Shown: one piece after another, positions 32,808-40,063 of the stretch
Position numbering within the stretch: position 1 is the first letter of the stretch
Layout of the letters: the number at the start of each line of letters is the position of its first letter
Assembly: GCF_900129325.1 (NCBI RefSeq)
Contig: NZ_FQUP01000001.1
Location: forward strand, 186,001-250,000
Direction: 5' to 3'
DNA length: 64,000 bases
From: Kaistia soli DSM 19436
GTDB lineage: Bacteria; Pseudomonadota; Alphaproteobacteria; Rhizobiales; Kaistiaceae
Translations under genes and position numbers: made by a program
The notes under the pieces: model-generated
Seen by the model: only the letters and a program-made list of their open reading frames with translations
Databases searched by the model: none
What the model was told of the DNA's origin: nothing

Positions 32808-35015
32808 CTACCAGGAATAGGTCAGGCGGCCGGTCCCGGCATAGGTCTGCGATGAATCGGCTAGTTGGCTGTCGAAATAGGCGCCGACCGAGAGGCCCTG
32901 CGCGAGATTGACCTCCGCGCCGGCCGAGGCCAGCAGAGCATTGGATGCGATATTGGCGCCGCTCACCGTGAAGCCCGATCCCGGCAGGGTCTGGAAGGTA
33001 GCGTCGACGAGGGTGTTGCCACCTTCGTTATGCGCCCATGCAAGGCGCATCCGCAGCGCCAGCGTCGAGCCCTCGTCGATGACGAAGCTGCGCCCGAGGC
33101 GGACGCCCAATTCCGTATGCGTGGTCATGGTCGTGTCCGAGCCGTAGTCGAGCGCGAAGGGCGAGGCGCCGCTATAGCTGGTCTCGCTATAGGCTGGGGT
33201 GAAGAAAGCCTGCAATTGCAGCGCTGCATAGGGGGTGATCCAGCCAGCGCCCGGAACACCCACCATAGCCGGAAGATCGAAGCGGTACCCGCCTTCGATC
33301 TGGCCGGCAACGTCGTAGGCCGAGAAGTCGGCGGTGAAGCGGTCGTAGCCGGCGCTATAGATGCTGCGATCGGTGGAAACGTCGTTCCAAGCGGTCGCCA
33401 GGGCGGCCGAGACATAGGCCTGGCCGATATCGGTGCGTCCATAGACGGCAGCCTGGTAGATGTCGGAACTGCCGCCGCCGAGATCGTCCGAAAGAGCGAA
33501 ATCGGCCCTCCCCGCGCCGACGGCCAGGCCGATCCGCGTGTTCGGGGTGACGAGAGAATCAAAGCCGCCGGCAAAGCCGATCGTGCTGATCGACCGGTCA
33601 TGCGACCCGTCATAGGCATCGCCATCGGTATAGCTCTGGTCGCCATAGCCGGCCAGCCAGGCGCTCATCGGCCGCGGATCGACATAGGCGGCGGCCGGCA
33701 GTTTCTCCACGGCCGAGATATCGGCCGCTGCCTGCTGGACCCGTGGATCCTCGGTGACATAGCCGAGCACCTTGACCGTCACGGGCTGATTGCTCTGAAG
33801 CGGACCCGGCTGATTGCTGCCGAAGGTGCCGTGCTGGTCGCTGAGGCGGCTGAATATCTCGGTCAGGAAGGCATTCATCGCCTGGTTGCCGGCCGGCGCG
33901 ACGGCCGTGCTCGTCTCGCCGGCGATCTCGGCGAATGTTTCCTTCAACTGGTCGGCTGCCAGCAGATTGAGCACCAGCGGCGCCGTGTTGCCGGCTGCGA
34001 CAAAGCTATCGAGCGCATCGGCGACTTTCACGACATTGGTTCCGACCGGCGGTGTCGTGGGATTGGCGGTGACCGTGGTGCCTCCGGTGGCAGGCGTCCC
34101 GCCACCCGCCGTTGTGCCGGTTGTCGGGGTGCCGCCCGTGGTCGTTGTCCCGCCCGTCGTCGGAGTACCGCCCGCCGTGGGCGTGCCACCCGTTGGTGTC
34201 GTTCCGCCAGTCGTAGGCGTGCCGCCCGTGGTGGGCGTGCCGCCAGTCGTCGGAGTACCGCCCGTCGTGGGCGTGCCGGTATCCGTCGGAGTCGTGACGA
34301 CGGCGCCGAAGGTCGCCTTGCTCACCGTGCAAACCGAAATCCGGTTCGTATCGAGCGTGACGGCACCGTTGCGCGCCAGGACGGCGCCGCACAGCACGTT
34401 GGCGCTGGTGTTCAGCGTGATGCTGGTCAGCGCTAGGATCTGTCCGGCGAAGGACGTCGCGGTGCCGAGCGTCGCCGAACTTCCGACGACGAAATAGACA
34501 TTGCTCGCCTGCGCGCCATTGATCAGCGCCACACTGGATCCACTGGCGGTGGTCAGCGTGCTGCCCACATTGATGATGAAGACGGCATTCGGATTGTTCT
34601 TGGCGTCTACCGTCACCGTGCCGGTCAGTTGCGCCGCGTTCTGAAACGAATAGACGCCCGGCGCGAGCACGAGGCCGGCAAGGTCCTTTCCGGTCAGGTC
34701 GGCGGTTGCCGGGCGATTGCCCAGATTGTTGTAGGCGGCCACGAGGTCGATCTTCGCCTGAACGGCCACGCCGTCATTGAGATGGATCGCCGAAGGCGCG
34801 ACCACGACGCCGGGCGGGAAACCGGTCAGGGCCGTACCGGGGCTTAGTCCGATATTGCCGTTGATGACGCTCGTTCCGGTATTGGTGATCGTCGAGCCGG
34901 CAAGGATCGCGAAACTCGACAAATCTTCGGCATGAGCGACGGTCGACTCTACAAACGTCGCGCCGGCCAGCGCCAATACGGTCCGGGCCAGATTTCGCGC
35001 CTGAAGATTCTTCAT
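32808..35015 (-). CDS. Autotransporter with ice-binding-like (DUF3494) passenger domain
   Basis: Predicted surface protein of 735 residues. Residues 1-29 are a signal peptide (cleavage after VAHA). Residues 30 to about 235 match the ice-binding-like fold of DUF3494 (SSFAILAGSTITNTGTSVINGNIGLSPG and, later, YFVVGSSATLGTATSFAGQILA). Residues about 238-313 are a TPTTGG-repeat linker. Residues 314-441 resemble the segment that precedes autotransporter barrels (ADQLKETFAEIAGE), and about 442-735 form the beta-barrel ending in an aromatic residue (RLTYSW). The passenger would be displayed outside the cell. Whether it binds ice, a polysaccharide or another surface is unknown. It faces a Crp-family gene. 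Confidence 0.85.
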   Translation of the reverse strand: MKNLQARNLARTVLALAGATFVESTVAHAEDLSSFAILAGSTITNTGTSVINGNIGLSPGTALTGFPPGVVVAPSAIHLNDGVAVQAKIDLVAAYNNLGNRPATADLTGKDLAGLVLAPGVYSFQNAAQLTGTVTVDAKNNPNAVFIINVGSTLTTASGSSVALINGAQASNVYFVVGSSATLGTATSFAGQILALTSITLNTSANVLCGAVLARNGAVTLDTNRISVCTVSKATFGAVVTTPTDTGTPTTGGTPTTGGTPTTGGTPTTGGTTPTGGTPTAGGTPTTGGTTTTGGTPTTGTTAGGGTPATGGTTVTANPTTPPVGTNVVKVADALDSFVAAGNTAPLVLNLLAADQLKETFAEIAGETSTAVAPAGNQAMNAFLTEIFSRLSDQHGTFGSNQPGPLQSNQPVTVKVLGYVTEDPRVQQAAADISAVEKLPAAAYVDPRPMSAWLAGYGDQSYTDGDAYDGSHDRSISTIGFAGGFDSLVTPNTRIGLAVGAGRADFALSDDLGGGSSDIYQAAVYGRTDIGQAYVSAALATAWNDVSTDRSIYSAGYDRFTADFSAYDVAGQIEGGYRFDLPAMVGVPGAGWITPYAALQLQAFFTPAYSETSYSGASPFALDYGSDTTMTTHTELGVRLGRSFVIDEGSTLALRMRLAWAHNEGGNTLVDATFQTLPGSGFTVSGANIASNALLASAGAEVNLAQGLSVGAYFDSQLADSSQTYAGTGRLTYSW
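34120..34280 (-). repeat. Tandem 18-bp repeats coding for the TPTTGG linker
   Basis: Imperfect 18-bp units (of the type GTCGTGGGCGTGCCGCCC on the plus strand) code for repeated TPTTGG hexapeptides in the autotransporter. Units are multiples of three, so gain or loss of a unit by slippage would change linker length without breaking the frame. Confidence 0.85.
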
Positions 35016-35074
35016 CGATATTTCCCCCCGAGACCATTTATATTTGGAACCTACCGGGAGTCATAAAGTTGTTA

Positions 35075-35090
35075 TGAGCAATAAAGCTCA
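35075..35090. promoter_or_regulatory. Inverted repeat TGAGC-N6-GCTCA between autotransporter and Crp-family gene
   Basis: A perfect 5-bp dyad with 6-bp spacer, flanked by a further TT/AA match. This is the geometry of CRP/FNR-type sites (TGTGA-N6-TCACA). It lies in an AT-rich 128-bp divergent gap, 60 bp from the autotransporter start and 54 bp from the regulator start. A second small palindrome, TTTGTGACACAAA, overlaps the GTG start codon of the regulator. Confidence 0.55.
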
Positions 35091-35143
35091 CAATTTGCTC
35101 GATACCCAACAAAATTTCGAATATCGCCTATAGGGATATATTT

Positions 35144-35896
35144 GTGACACAAAAAGAGCGCCCAGAGATCGCCAGCGCGCATTTCCTAGATTCTGCTGGG
35201 CTGGGAGGCGCTCTTTCAAACTATCCGCGAGGCGCGGTGATCTTTTCGCAAGATTCCCTTGCAGACTCGGTCTTTTACATCCGGGACGGAAAGATCAAGC
35301 TCACCGTCACGTCTTCGGGCGGGAAAGAGGCCGTCATCGCCTTGCTTGGGCGCGGGGAATTCTTTGGCCAGGCTTGCCTTGCTGGAGAAGTCCGGCGCAT
35401 GGCGACGGCCATCGGCCTGACCGATTGCTCTTTGACCCGGATCGACAAGGAGTCAATCGCGACGCTCTTGAAAAACGATCCTGGCTTTTCGGGCTTCTTT
35501 CTTCAGCGGATGCTCAAGCGGTCGATCCGCGCCGATGAGGATCTGGTTGATCAACTGTTCAACTCGAGCGAAAAGCGCCTTGCACGGGCGCTGCTTCTCT
35601 TGGCTAATTACAGCAGCGACACGCCGATAGAGCTGTCGATACCCAAGATCAGCCAGGAGACTCTGGCAGAAATGATTGGCACAACCCGCTCGCGCGTCAG
35701 CTTTTTCATGAATAAATTTAGGCGATTGGGATATATTAACTATAAGGTGCAGATCGAGGTTCGCCCCTCGTTGCTGAATATCCTTGTCGATGAGCCGGCC
35801 GTTTCCGTACGAGGCGCGACTTCGGGGACTGAGGCGCTCCCTGCCCTATCTCCGCCGTCCCCAAAAGCCGGGCCGCCCCTCAGGGCACGACGATGA
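35144..35896 (+). CDS. Crp/Fnr-family transcriptional regulator
   Basis: The 250-residue protein has an N-terminal cyclic-nucleotide-binding-type beta-roll (about residues 25-140, LADSVFYIRDGKIKLTVTSSGGKEAVIALLGRGEFFGQ) and a C-terminal winged helix (KISQETLAEMIGTTRSRVSFFMNKFRRLGYI). The tail of about 30 residues is proline-rich. There is no FNR-type N-terminal cysteine cluster, so oxygen sensing by a 4Fe-4S cluster is unlikely; the effector is unknown. The start codon is GTG. It is divergent from the autotransporter gene and is its most likely regulator. Its 3' end overlaps the convergent L,D-transpeptidase gene by 17 bp. Confidence 0.9.
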   Translation: MTQKERPEIASAHFLDSAGLGGALSNYPRGAVIFSQDSLADSVFYIRDGKIKLTVTSSGGKEAVIALLGRGEFFGQACLAGEVRRMATAIGLTDCSLTRIDKESIATLLKNDPGFSGFFLQRMLKRSIRADEDLVDQLFNSSEKRLARALLLLANYSSDTPIELSIPKISQETLAEMIGTTRSRVSFFMNKFRRLGYINYKVQIEVRPSLLNILVDEPAVSVRGATSGTEALPALSPPSPKAGPPLRARR

Positions 35897-36473
35897 CTGT
35901 CGTTCCAACATTCACGCGGCTGAAGACGTCGAGGATATCCTCGTTAAACATCCGGATGCAGCCATAGGACACGAATTTGCCGATCGATTCCGGCTTGTTC
36001 GTTCCGTGAATGGCATAGAGGCCCCCGGCGATCGTCATGGCCGCGGCACCCATTGGGTTCTGCGGTGATCCCGAGGGAATGATTTCCGGCAGTTGCGGGC
36101 TGTCTCGACGAACGTCGCTGGGCGGCTCCCAGTTCGGCTTCAGATATTTGCCGCTGATGGTCGAGGTGCCCTGCCACTGCCGCCCGGCTCGGCCGACGCC
36201 GACGGCATAGCGCACCGCAACCCCCCGCGAGACAACAAGATAGAGCCGGCGTTCTTCGGTGTGGACGATGATTGTCCCGGGGGCGGCACCCGCACTGTCA
36301 AACGTCATCACCTCGCCAGCCCATGCGTGCGAGCCGGCGGTGACGCTCAGCAACGCCGCAGCAAGATGAACGCGCCAGTCTGTCCTGCGGCGGGCCGCTT
36401 TTTGTCTTGAAATGGCTTTTCGAACTCTTCTCCTGGCACTGCTCGCCAGGATGTCGATCTCGGCTATCATCAC
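35880..36473 (-). CDS. L,D-transpeptidase (YkuD domain)
   Basis: Periplasmic cell-wall enzyme of 197 residues that forms 3-3 peptidoglycan cross-links or anchors outer-membrane proteins. The N-terminus has a basic stretch and then a hydrophobic signal (HLAAALLSVTAGSHAWA). The YkuD catalytic motif is seen as YAIHGTNKPESIG followed by SYGCIRM, with His and Cys in place. The start is not certain: MMIAEIDILAS gives an unusually long n-region. Confidence 0.88.
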   Translation of the reverse strand: MMIAEIDILASSARRRVRKAISRQKAARRRTDWRVHLAAALLSVTAGSHAWAGEVMTFDSAGAAPGTIIVHTEERRLYLVVSRGVAVRYAVGVGRAGRQWQGTSTISGKYLKPNWEPPSDVRRDSPQLPEIIPSGSPQNPMGAAAMTIAGGLYAIHGTNKPESIGKFVSYGCIRMFNEDILDVFSRVNVGTTVIVVP

Positions 36474-36583
36474 TTGGAAGCTACGCGTTTCCTGGCCGAC
36501 TGGATACAGCCGACATCAGATCGGCCTGGACCATCCATTCGCCTCGCGCGTCGTGCACGAATGCGACACCTGGGGGAGAGACC

Positions 36584-37630
36584 ATGCCACGTCCAGAAAG
36601 ATTGAAGATCGCCGTCGTCGGTGTTGGCAACTGGGGCCTCCAGCATGCCCGCGTCTTGGCCGCCCGCGACGATGTCGATTTCTGCGCGGTCGTGGGGCGC
36701 AACCACGAGCGGGTCGACCGACGGGCCGCAGCCTTCGGCGTGCGCGGCTATGCCAGCATCGGCGCGATGATCGCGGCGGAGCAGCCGGATCTCGTCTCAG
36801 TCTCGCTGCCAAACGAGCAGCATTTTGCGCCAACGCTGGAACTCATCGAGGCGGGCGTGCCGCTCTTTGTCGAAAAGCCGCTGGTGTTCGATAGCGGAGA
36901 GGCCGACCGGCTGATTGCGGCCGCGGCGGAACGCGGCCTGTTCTTCGCCATCAATTTCAACCATCGCTTTGCACGTCCTGTCGCGATGGCGCGCCGCGCC
37001 ATCGTCGATGGGCGGCTCGGTGACATCGTGTTTGCCAGTTGGCGCTTCGGCGGAGAAGGCGGCACCAGCCATCCCTTCAACAATCTCATCGAAACGCAAT
37101 GCCACGGCTTCGACATGCTGGAGTTCCTTGTCGGGCCCATCGCCTCGATCATGGCCGAGATGACCGACATGACAGAGGCGGGCGCCTTCCGAACCATGGC
37201 TTTGTCGCTGCGGTTCGCAAACGGCGCCGTCGGGAGCCTGATCGGTTCCTACGACACGTCCTACGCCTACCCCGAGACGCATAGGGTCGAGATCAGCGGC
37301 ACTGGCGGCCGTTTGATGATCGAGGACACTGTACGGAGGTTCACGTTCAATGCTGCGGGCAGCGAAACAGCGGAGATATGGCAGGCGGGCTATTTCAACG
37401 ACCGCGACCGCAGCTTCTATCTGACCTTCGATGCCCATATGGACGCCGTGATCGCCGCTCTGCAAGCCGGCGGGCCGCCACCCGTGCATGCCCGTGCCGG
37501 GCGACGGGCTCTGATGCTGGCCGAGGCGGCCATCCGTTCGTTCAGGACCGGAACACGGATCACCGTCGAGATCGACAGTCACGAGCCGGCCCCACCGCCA
37601 TTGCCCAGACCGGCGCCAGCCAATCCCTGA
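36584..37630 (+). CDS. Gfo/Idh/MocA-family oxidoreductase
   Basis: NAD(P)-dependent dehydrogenase of 348 residues, probably acting on a sugar or polyol. The N-terminal Rossmann domain has VVGVGNWGLQHARVL, the conserved lysine lies in VEKPLVF, and the C-terminal alpha/beta domain has ETQCHGFDMLEFLVG with the likely catalytic histidine. I start at ATG (MPRPERLKIAVVG), which has a purine-rich GGGGGAGAG sequence just upstream. Substrate not determinable. It stands alone between the transpeptidase and the DUF2735 gene. Confidence 0.88.
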   Translation: MPRPERLKIAVVGVGNWGLQHARVLAARDDVDFCAVVGRNHERVDRRAAAFGVRGYASIGAMIAAEQPDLVSVSLPNEQHFAPTLELIEAGVPLFVEKPLVFDSGEADRLIAAAAERGLFFAINFNHRFARPVAMARRAIVDGRLGDIVFASWRFGGEGGTSHPFNNLIETQCHGFDMLEFLVGPIASIMAEMTDMTEAGAFRTMALSLRFANGAVGSLIGSYDTSYAYPETHRVEISGTGGRLMIEDTVRRFTFNAAGSETAEIWQAGYFNDRDRSFYLTFDAHMDAVIAALQAGGPPPVHARAGRRALMLAEAAIRSFRTGTRITVEIDSHEPAPPPLPRPAPANP

Positions 37631-37676
37631 GGGAGCGGCGCATTCTTTCTCTCGATCAGCCCAATCCTAAAACGGA

Positions 37677-37709
37677 AAAGGGCCAGTGCAACTCGTGCAT
37701 CGGCCCTTT
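37677..37709. terminator. Hairpin between convergent oxidoreductase and DUF2735 genes
   Basis: AAAGGGCC pairs with GGCCCTTT around an inner TGCA/TGCA pair. On the minus strand it is followed by a TTTTCCGTTTT tract, so it is best as terminator of the DUF2735 gene; it can also end the plus-strand oxidoreductase transcript. Confidence 0.7.
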
Positions 37710-37768
37710 GAATAGCTTGTCCGCAGAAACGGATGGTCGCTCAGCCTCGCCTGCCTCCGATGCGAGCA

Positions 37769-37972
37769 TCAGTGGTGGCCGGCCGTCTCGTCTTCGGCGA
37801 TGGCCACATCGTGATACCAGCTGTCGCCATAGACCGTATTCGGCAGCGAGGCCATTTCGCGCTCAATATTGGTCAATTCGAGATGAGCCTCAAGACCACG
37901 AACGCGCGCGGTGCGTCCACCAGCCGGAAATTCATAGATCTTTGCGGTTTGTCTTTGAACACTTGCAGTCAC
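37769..37972 (-). CDS. DUF2735 small protein
   Basis: A 67-residue protein with the DUF2735 signature: TAKIYEFPAGGR near the N-terminus and TVYGDSWYHDVAI near the C-terminus. In rhizobia genes of this family are commonly found beside glnII; here it is divergent from glnII across a 490-bp gap. No signal peptide or helix is predicted and its function is not known. I chose the GTG start at 37972, which has GGAG eight bases upstream; the longer open frame is not supported by any ribosome-binding site. Confidence 0.82.
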   Translation of the reverse strand: MTASVQRQTAKIYEFPAGGRTARVRGLEAHLELTNIEREMASLPNTVYGDSWYHDVAIAEDETAGHH

Positions 37973-38462
37973 GTCAATCACTCCATTGTTGCGCGGCCAT
38001 CCGCTGGTCACTGCATGTAGTGATTCATAGCATGGATTGCACACGTCTTGCGCTATCAAGATCAAAAATATGCAGTGATTGACTATAATATGATCACCCC
38101 AGATCACTGGCGGCCCAATCGGCAGCGTTCCCGGACCCGTCGGTCCGCGCTCCGCATCACCCCGCCCGCCCCATGGGCGTTTTGACGCGCCTGCCTGCCT
38201 CACAATGCGCCATGCCGCTTTTTGGCGCTCAAGAACAGTGCGTTCTGCGGTCTCTCGCAGGGTCTATGCGCCGCCAGGCCTACGGTGAAGAATGCGCCAT
38301 GCCTGACGATTCATCCGTCGCCAAGGTGGTCGCGACGCCGTGCCGCGTAGAATGGCATGCAAAATGCTTCATCATGGACGGCGCTAGCGATCCGATCAGG
38401 CGGCGGGGCTGGCAGCGAGAGGTTCTGGGGCGCTTTGCGTCATCACCTAACGAGAGACCTAA
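37973..38462. promoter_or_regulatory. Divergent control region DUF2735 / glnII
   Basis: A 490-bp gene-free region. It holds a near-perfect palindrome TCACTGCATGTAGTGA (38008-38023), and the same half-site again as ATGCAGTGATTGA near 38072. Further along, an exact 13-bp direct repeat AATGCGCCATGCC occurs at 38204-38216 and 38291-38303. A candidate sigma-54 promoter follows at 38353. Regulation of glnII by NtrC and RpoN is known in rhizobia; which repeats bind NtrC is an inference. Confidence 0.5.
38353..38367 (+). promoter_or_regulatory. Possible sigma-54 promoter of glnII
   Basis: TGGCATG-N4-ATGC has the invariant GG and GC at the right spacing but two mismatches to the consensus TGGCACG-N4-TTGC. 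It lies 95 bp before the glnII start codon. Confidence 0.45.
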
Positions 38463-39503
38463 ATGACAAAGTTTAAACTGGAGTACATTTGGCTCGACGG
38501 GTACACGCCCGTGCCGAGTCTGCGTGGCAAGACGCAGATCAAGGAGTTCGACGTATTCCCGACCCTTGAAGAGCTTCCGCTATGGGGCTTCGATGGCTCT
38601 TCGACCATGCAGGCCGAGGGTCGCAGCTCGGATTGCGTTCTGAAGCCGGTCGCTATCTACCCTGATCCCGCCCGCAAGAACGGCGCCCTCGTCATGTGCG
38701 AGGTCATGATGCCCGATGGTGTCACGCCGCACTCTTCAAACAAGCGCGCCACCATCCTCGACGATGCCGGCGCTTGGTTCGGTTTCGAGCAGGAATACTT
38801 CTTCTACAAGGACGGCCGTCCGCTCGGCTTCCCGGAGAGCGGCTATCCCGCCCCGCAGGGCCCGTATTACACCGGTGTCGGCTTCAAGAATGTCGGCAAC
38901 GTCGCACGCGAGATCGTCGAGGAGCATCTCGAGCTTTGCCTCGCCGCCGGCATCAATCACGAGGGCATCAACGCCGAAGTGGCGAAGGGCCAGTGGGAAT
39001 TCCAGATTTTCGGCAAGGGCTCCAAGAAGGCGGCCGACGAGGTCTGGATGGCGCGCTACCTGCTGCTGCGCCTCACCGAGAAGTACGGTGTCGACATCGA
39101 GTTCCACTGCAAGCCGCTTGGCGACACGGATTGGAACGGCTCGGGCATGCATGCCAACTTCTCGACCCAGTATATGCGTGAAACCGGCGGTAAGGCCTAT
39201 TTCGAGCAGCTGATGGCGGCATTCGAAAAGAACCTGCACGACCATATCGCTGTATACGGCCCGGACAACGACAAGCGACTGACCGGCAAACATGAGACCG
39301 CGCCGTGGAACAAGTTCAGCTATGGCGTGGCTGATCGCGGCGCTTCGATCCGCGTCCCGCATTCGTTCGTCAAGAACGACTACAAGGGCTATCTCGAGGA
39401 TCGCCGCCCGAATTCCCAGGGCGACCCCTACCAGATCGCTTCGCAGATCCTGAAGACGATCTCGGAAGTGGCGATCGAAGGCGCGGCATCCGCCGCCGCC
39501 TGA
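38463..39503 (+). CDS. glnII: Glutamine synthetase type II (eukaryote-like)
   Basis: Second glutamine synthetase of 346 residues, the short type II form found in rhizobia, streptomycetes and eukaryotes. It has EYIWLDG and LPLWGFDGSST near the N-terminus, the ATP-site segment GIN(H)EGINAEVAKGQWEFQ, and RGASIRVPHSF near the C-terminus. It lacks the type I adenylylation region, so it is not a GlnE target. In rhizobia it is induced under nitrogen limitation. Confidence 0.97.
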   Translation: MTKFKLEYIWLDGYTPVPSLRGKTQIKEFDVFPTLEELPLWGFDGSSTMQAEGRSSDCVLKPVAIYPDPARKNGALVMCEVMMPDGVTPHSSNKRATILDDAGAWFGFEQEYFFYKDGRPLGFPESGYPAPQGPYYTGVGFKNVGNVAREIVEEHLELCLAAGINHEGINAEVAKGQWEFQIFGKGSKKAADEVWMARYLLLRLTEKYGVDIEFHCKPLGDTDWNGSGMHANFSTQYMRETGGKAYFEQLMAAFEKNLHDHIAVYGPDNDKRLTGKHETAPWNKFSYGVADRGASIRVPHSFVKNDYKGYLEDRRPNSQGDPYQIASQILKTISEVAIEGAASAAA

Positions 39504-39524
39504 TCGGGCATGAATGAATGACGC

Positions 39525-39559
39525 GGCGGTGCGGAGCGATCCGCGCCGCCGTTTTCTTT
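39525..39559 (+). terminator. Rho-independent terminator of glnII
   Basis: An 11-bp stem (GGCGGTGCGGA against TCCGCGCCGCC, one T-G pair) with loop GCGA is followed by GTTTTCTTT. It begins 21 bp after the glnII stop. Confidence 0.93.
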
Positions 39560-39571
39560 AGTTTTCGTTGC

Positions 39572-39973
39572 TCAGGTGCCGCCGATCGACCAGAGGACGC
39601 CAAAGGGGTCCTTGAGCTGGCCGTAGCGATCACCCCAGAACATTTTCTGCAGCGGGGTCACGATTTCGAGGCCCGCCGCCTCGGCGCGATTCCACCAGAC
39701 ATCCGGATCCGGGACCTGCAGATGCATGGTGAATGCCTGTGGCCTCACCGCCGGATAACCATGCTCAGGGTAAAAGTCACACAGCATCACCGATCCGCCA
39801 TGGATGGTCAGATGAATGTGCATGGTGCGGCCTTGGTCATCGACCGGATGGCGGGCGATTTCCTCGGCGCCGAATGCCCGTGCGTAGAGCTCGGCCGCCT
39901 TCACCGCGCCATCGACGCTGAGATAGGGAACTACGCCGACGATCGTGTTGGATGAAGCCGTCGTCTCGGTCAT
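39572..39973 (-). CDS. VOC-family protein (PhnB/glyoxalase-like)
   Basis: A 133-residue protein with the vicinal-oxygen-chelate fold: VVPYLSVDGAVKAAELYARAFGAEEI, then MHIHLTIHGGSVMLCDF, and KDPFGVLWSI at the end. It belongs to the PhnB-like group often found beside DGPF proteins and ECF sigma factors. Enzyme activity is unknown. I start at ATG (MTETTASS) with AGGAG seven bases upstream. It lies 91 bp after the ECF sigma gene and has its own candidate ECF promoter. Confidence 0.85.
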   Translation of the reverse strand: MTETTASSNTIVGVVPYLSVDGAVKAAELYARAFGAEEIARHPVDDQGRTMHIHLTIHGGSVMLCDFYPEHGYPAVRPQAFTMHLQVPDPDVWWNRAEAAGLEIVTPLQKMFWGDRYGQLKDPFGVLWSIGGT

Positions 39974-40025
39974 CTTCGTCTCCTTCTTGTCGAGCCGCAC
40001 CACCTTCGGGCGGGCTTCGCTGCAA

Positions 40026-40053
40026 GGACGGTTGATAAAAGCCGAAGCCGACA
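40026..40053 (-). promoter_or_regulatory. Candidate ECF promoter of the VOC gene
   Basis: On the minus strand TGTCGG is followed after 17 bp by CGTCC. It lies in the gap between the sigma gene and the VOC gene, with the -10 element about 53 bp before the start codon. The same motif pair precedes the DGPF-sigma operon, the SRPBCC gene and the DGPF gene at 52860. Confidence 0.6.
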
Positions 40054-40063
40054 AGCGAACCAA

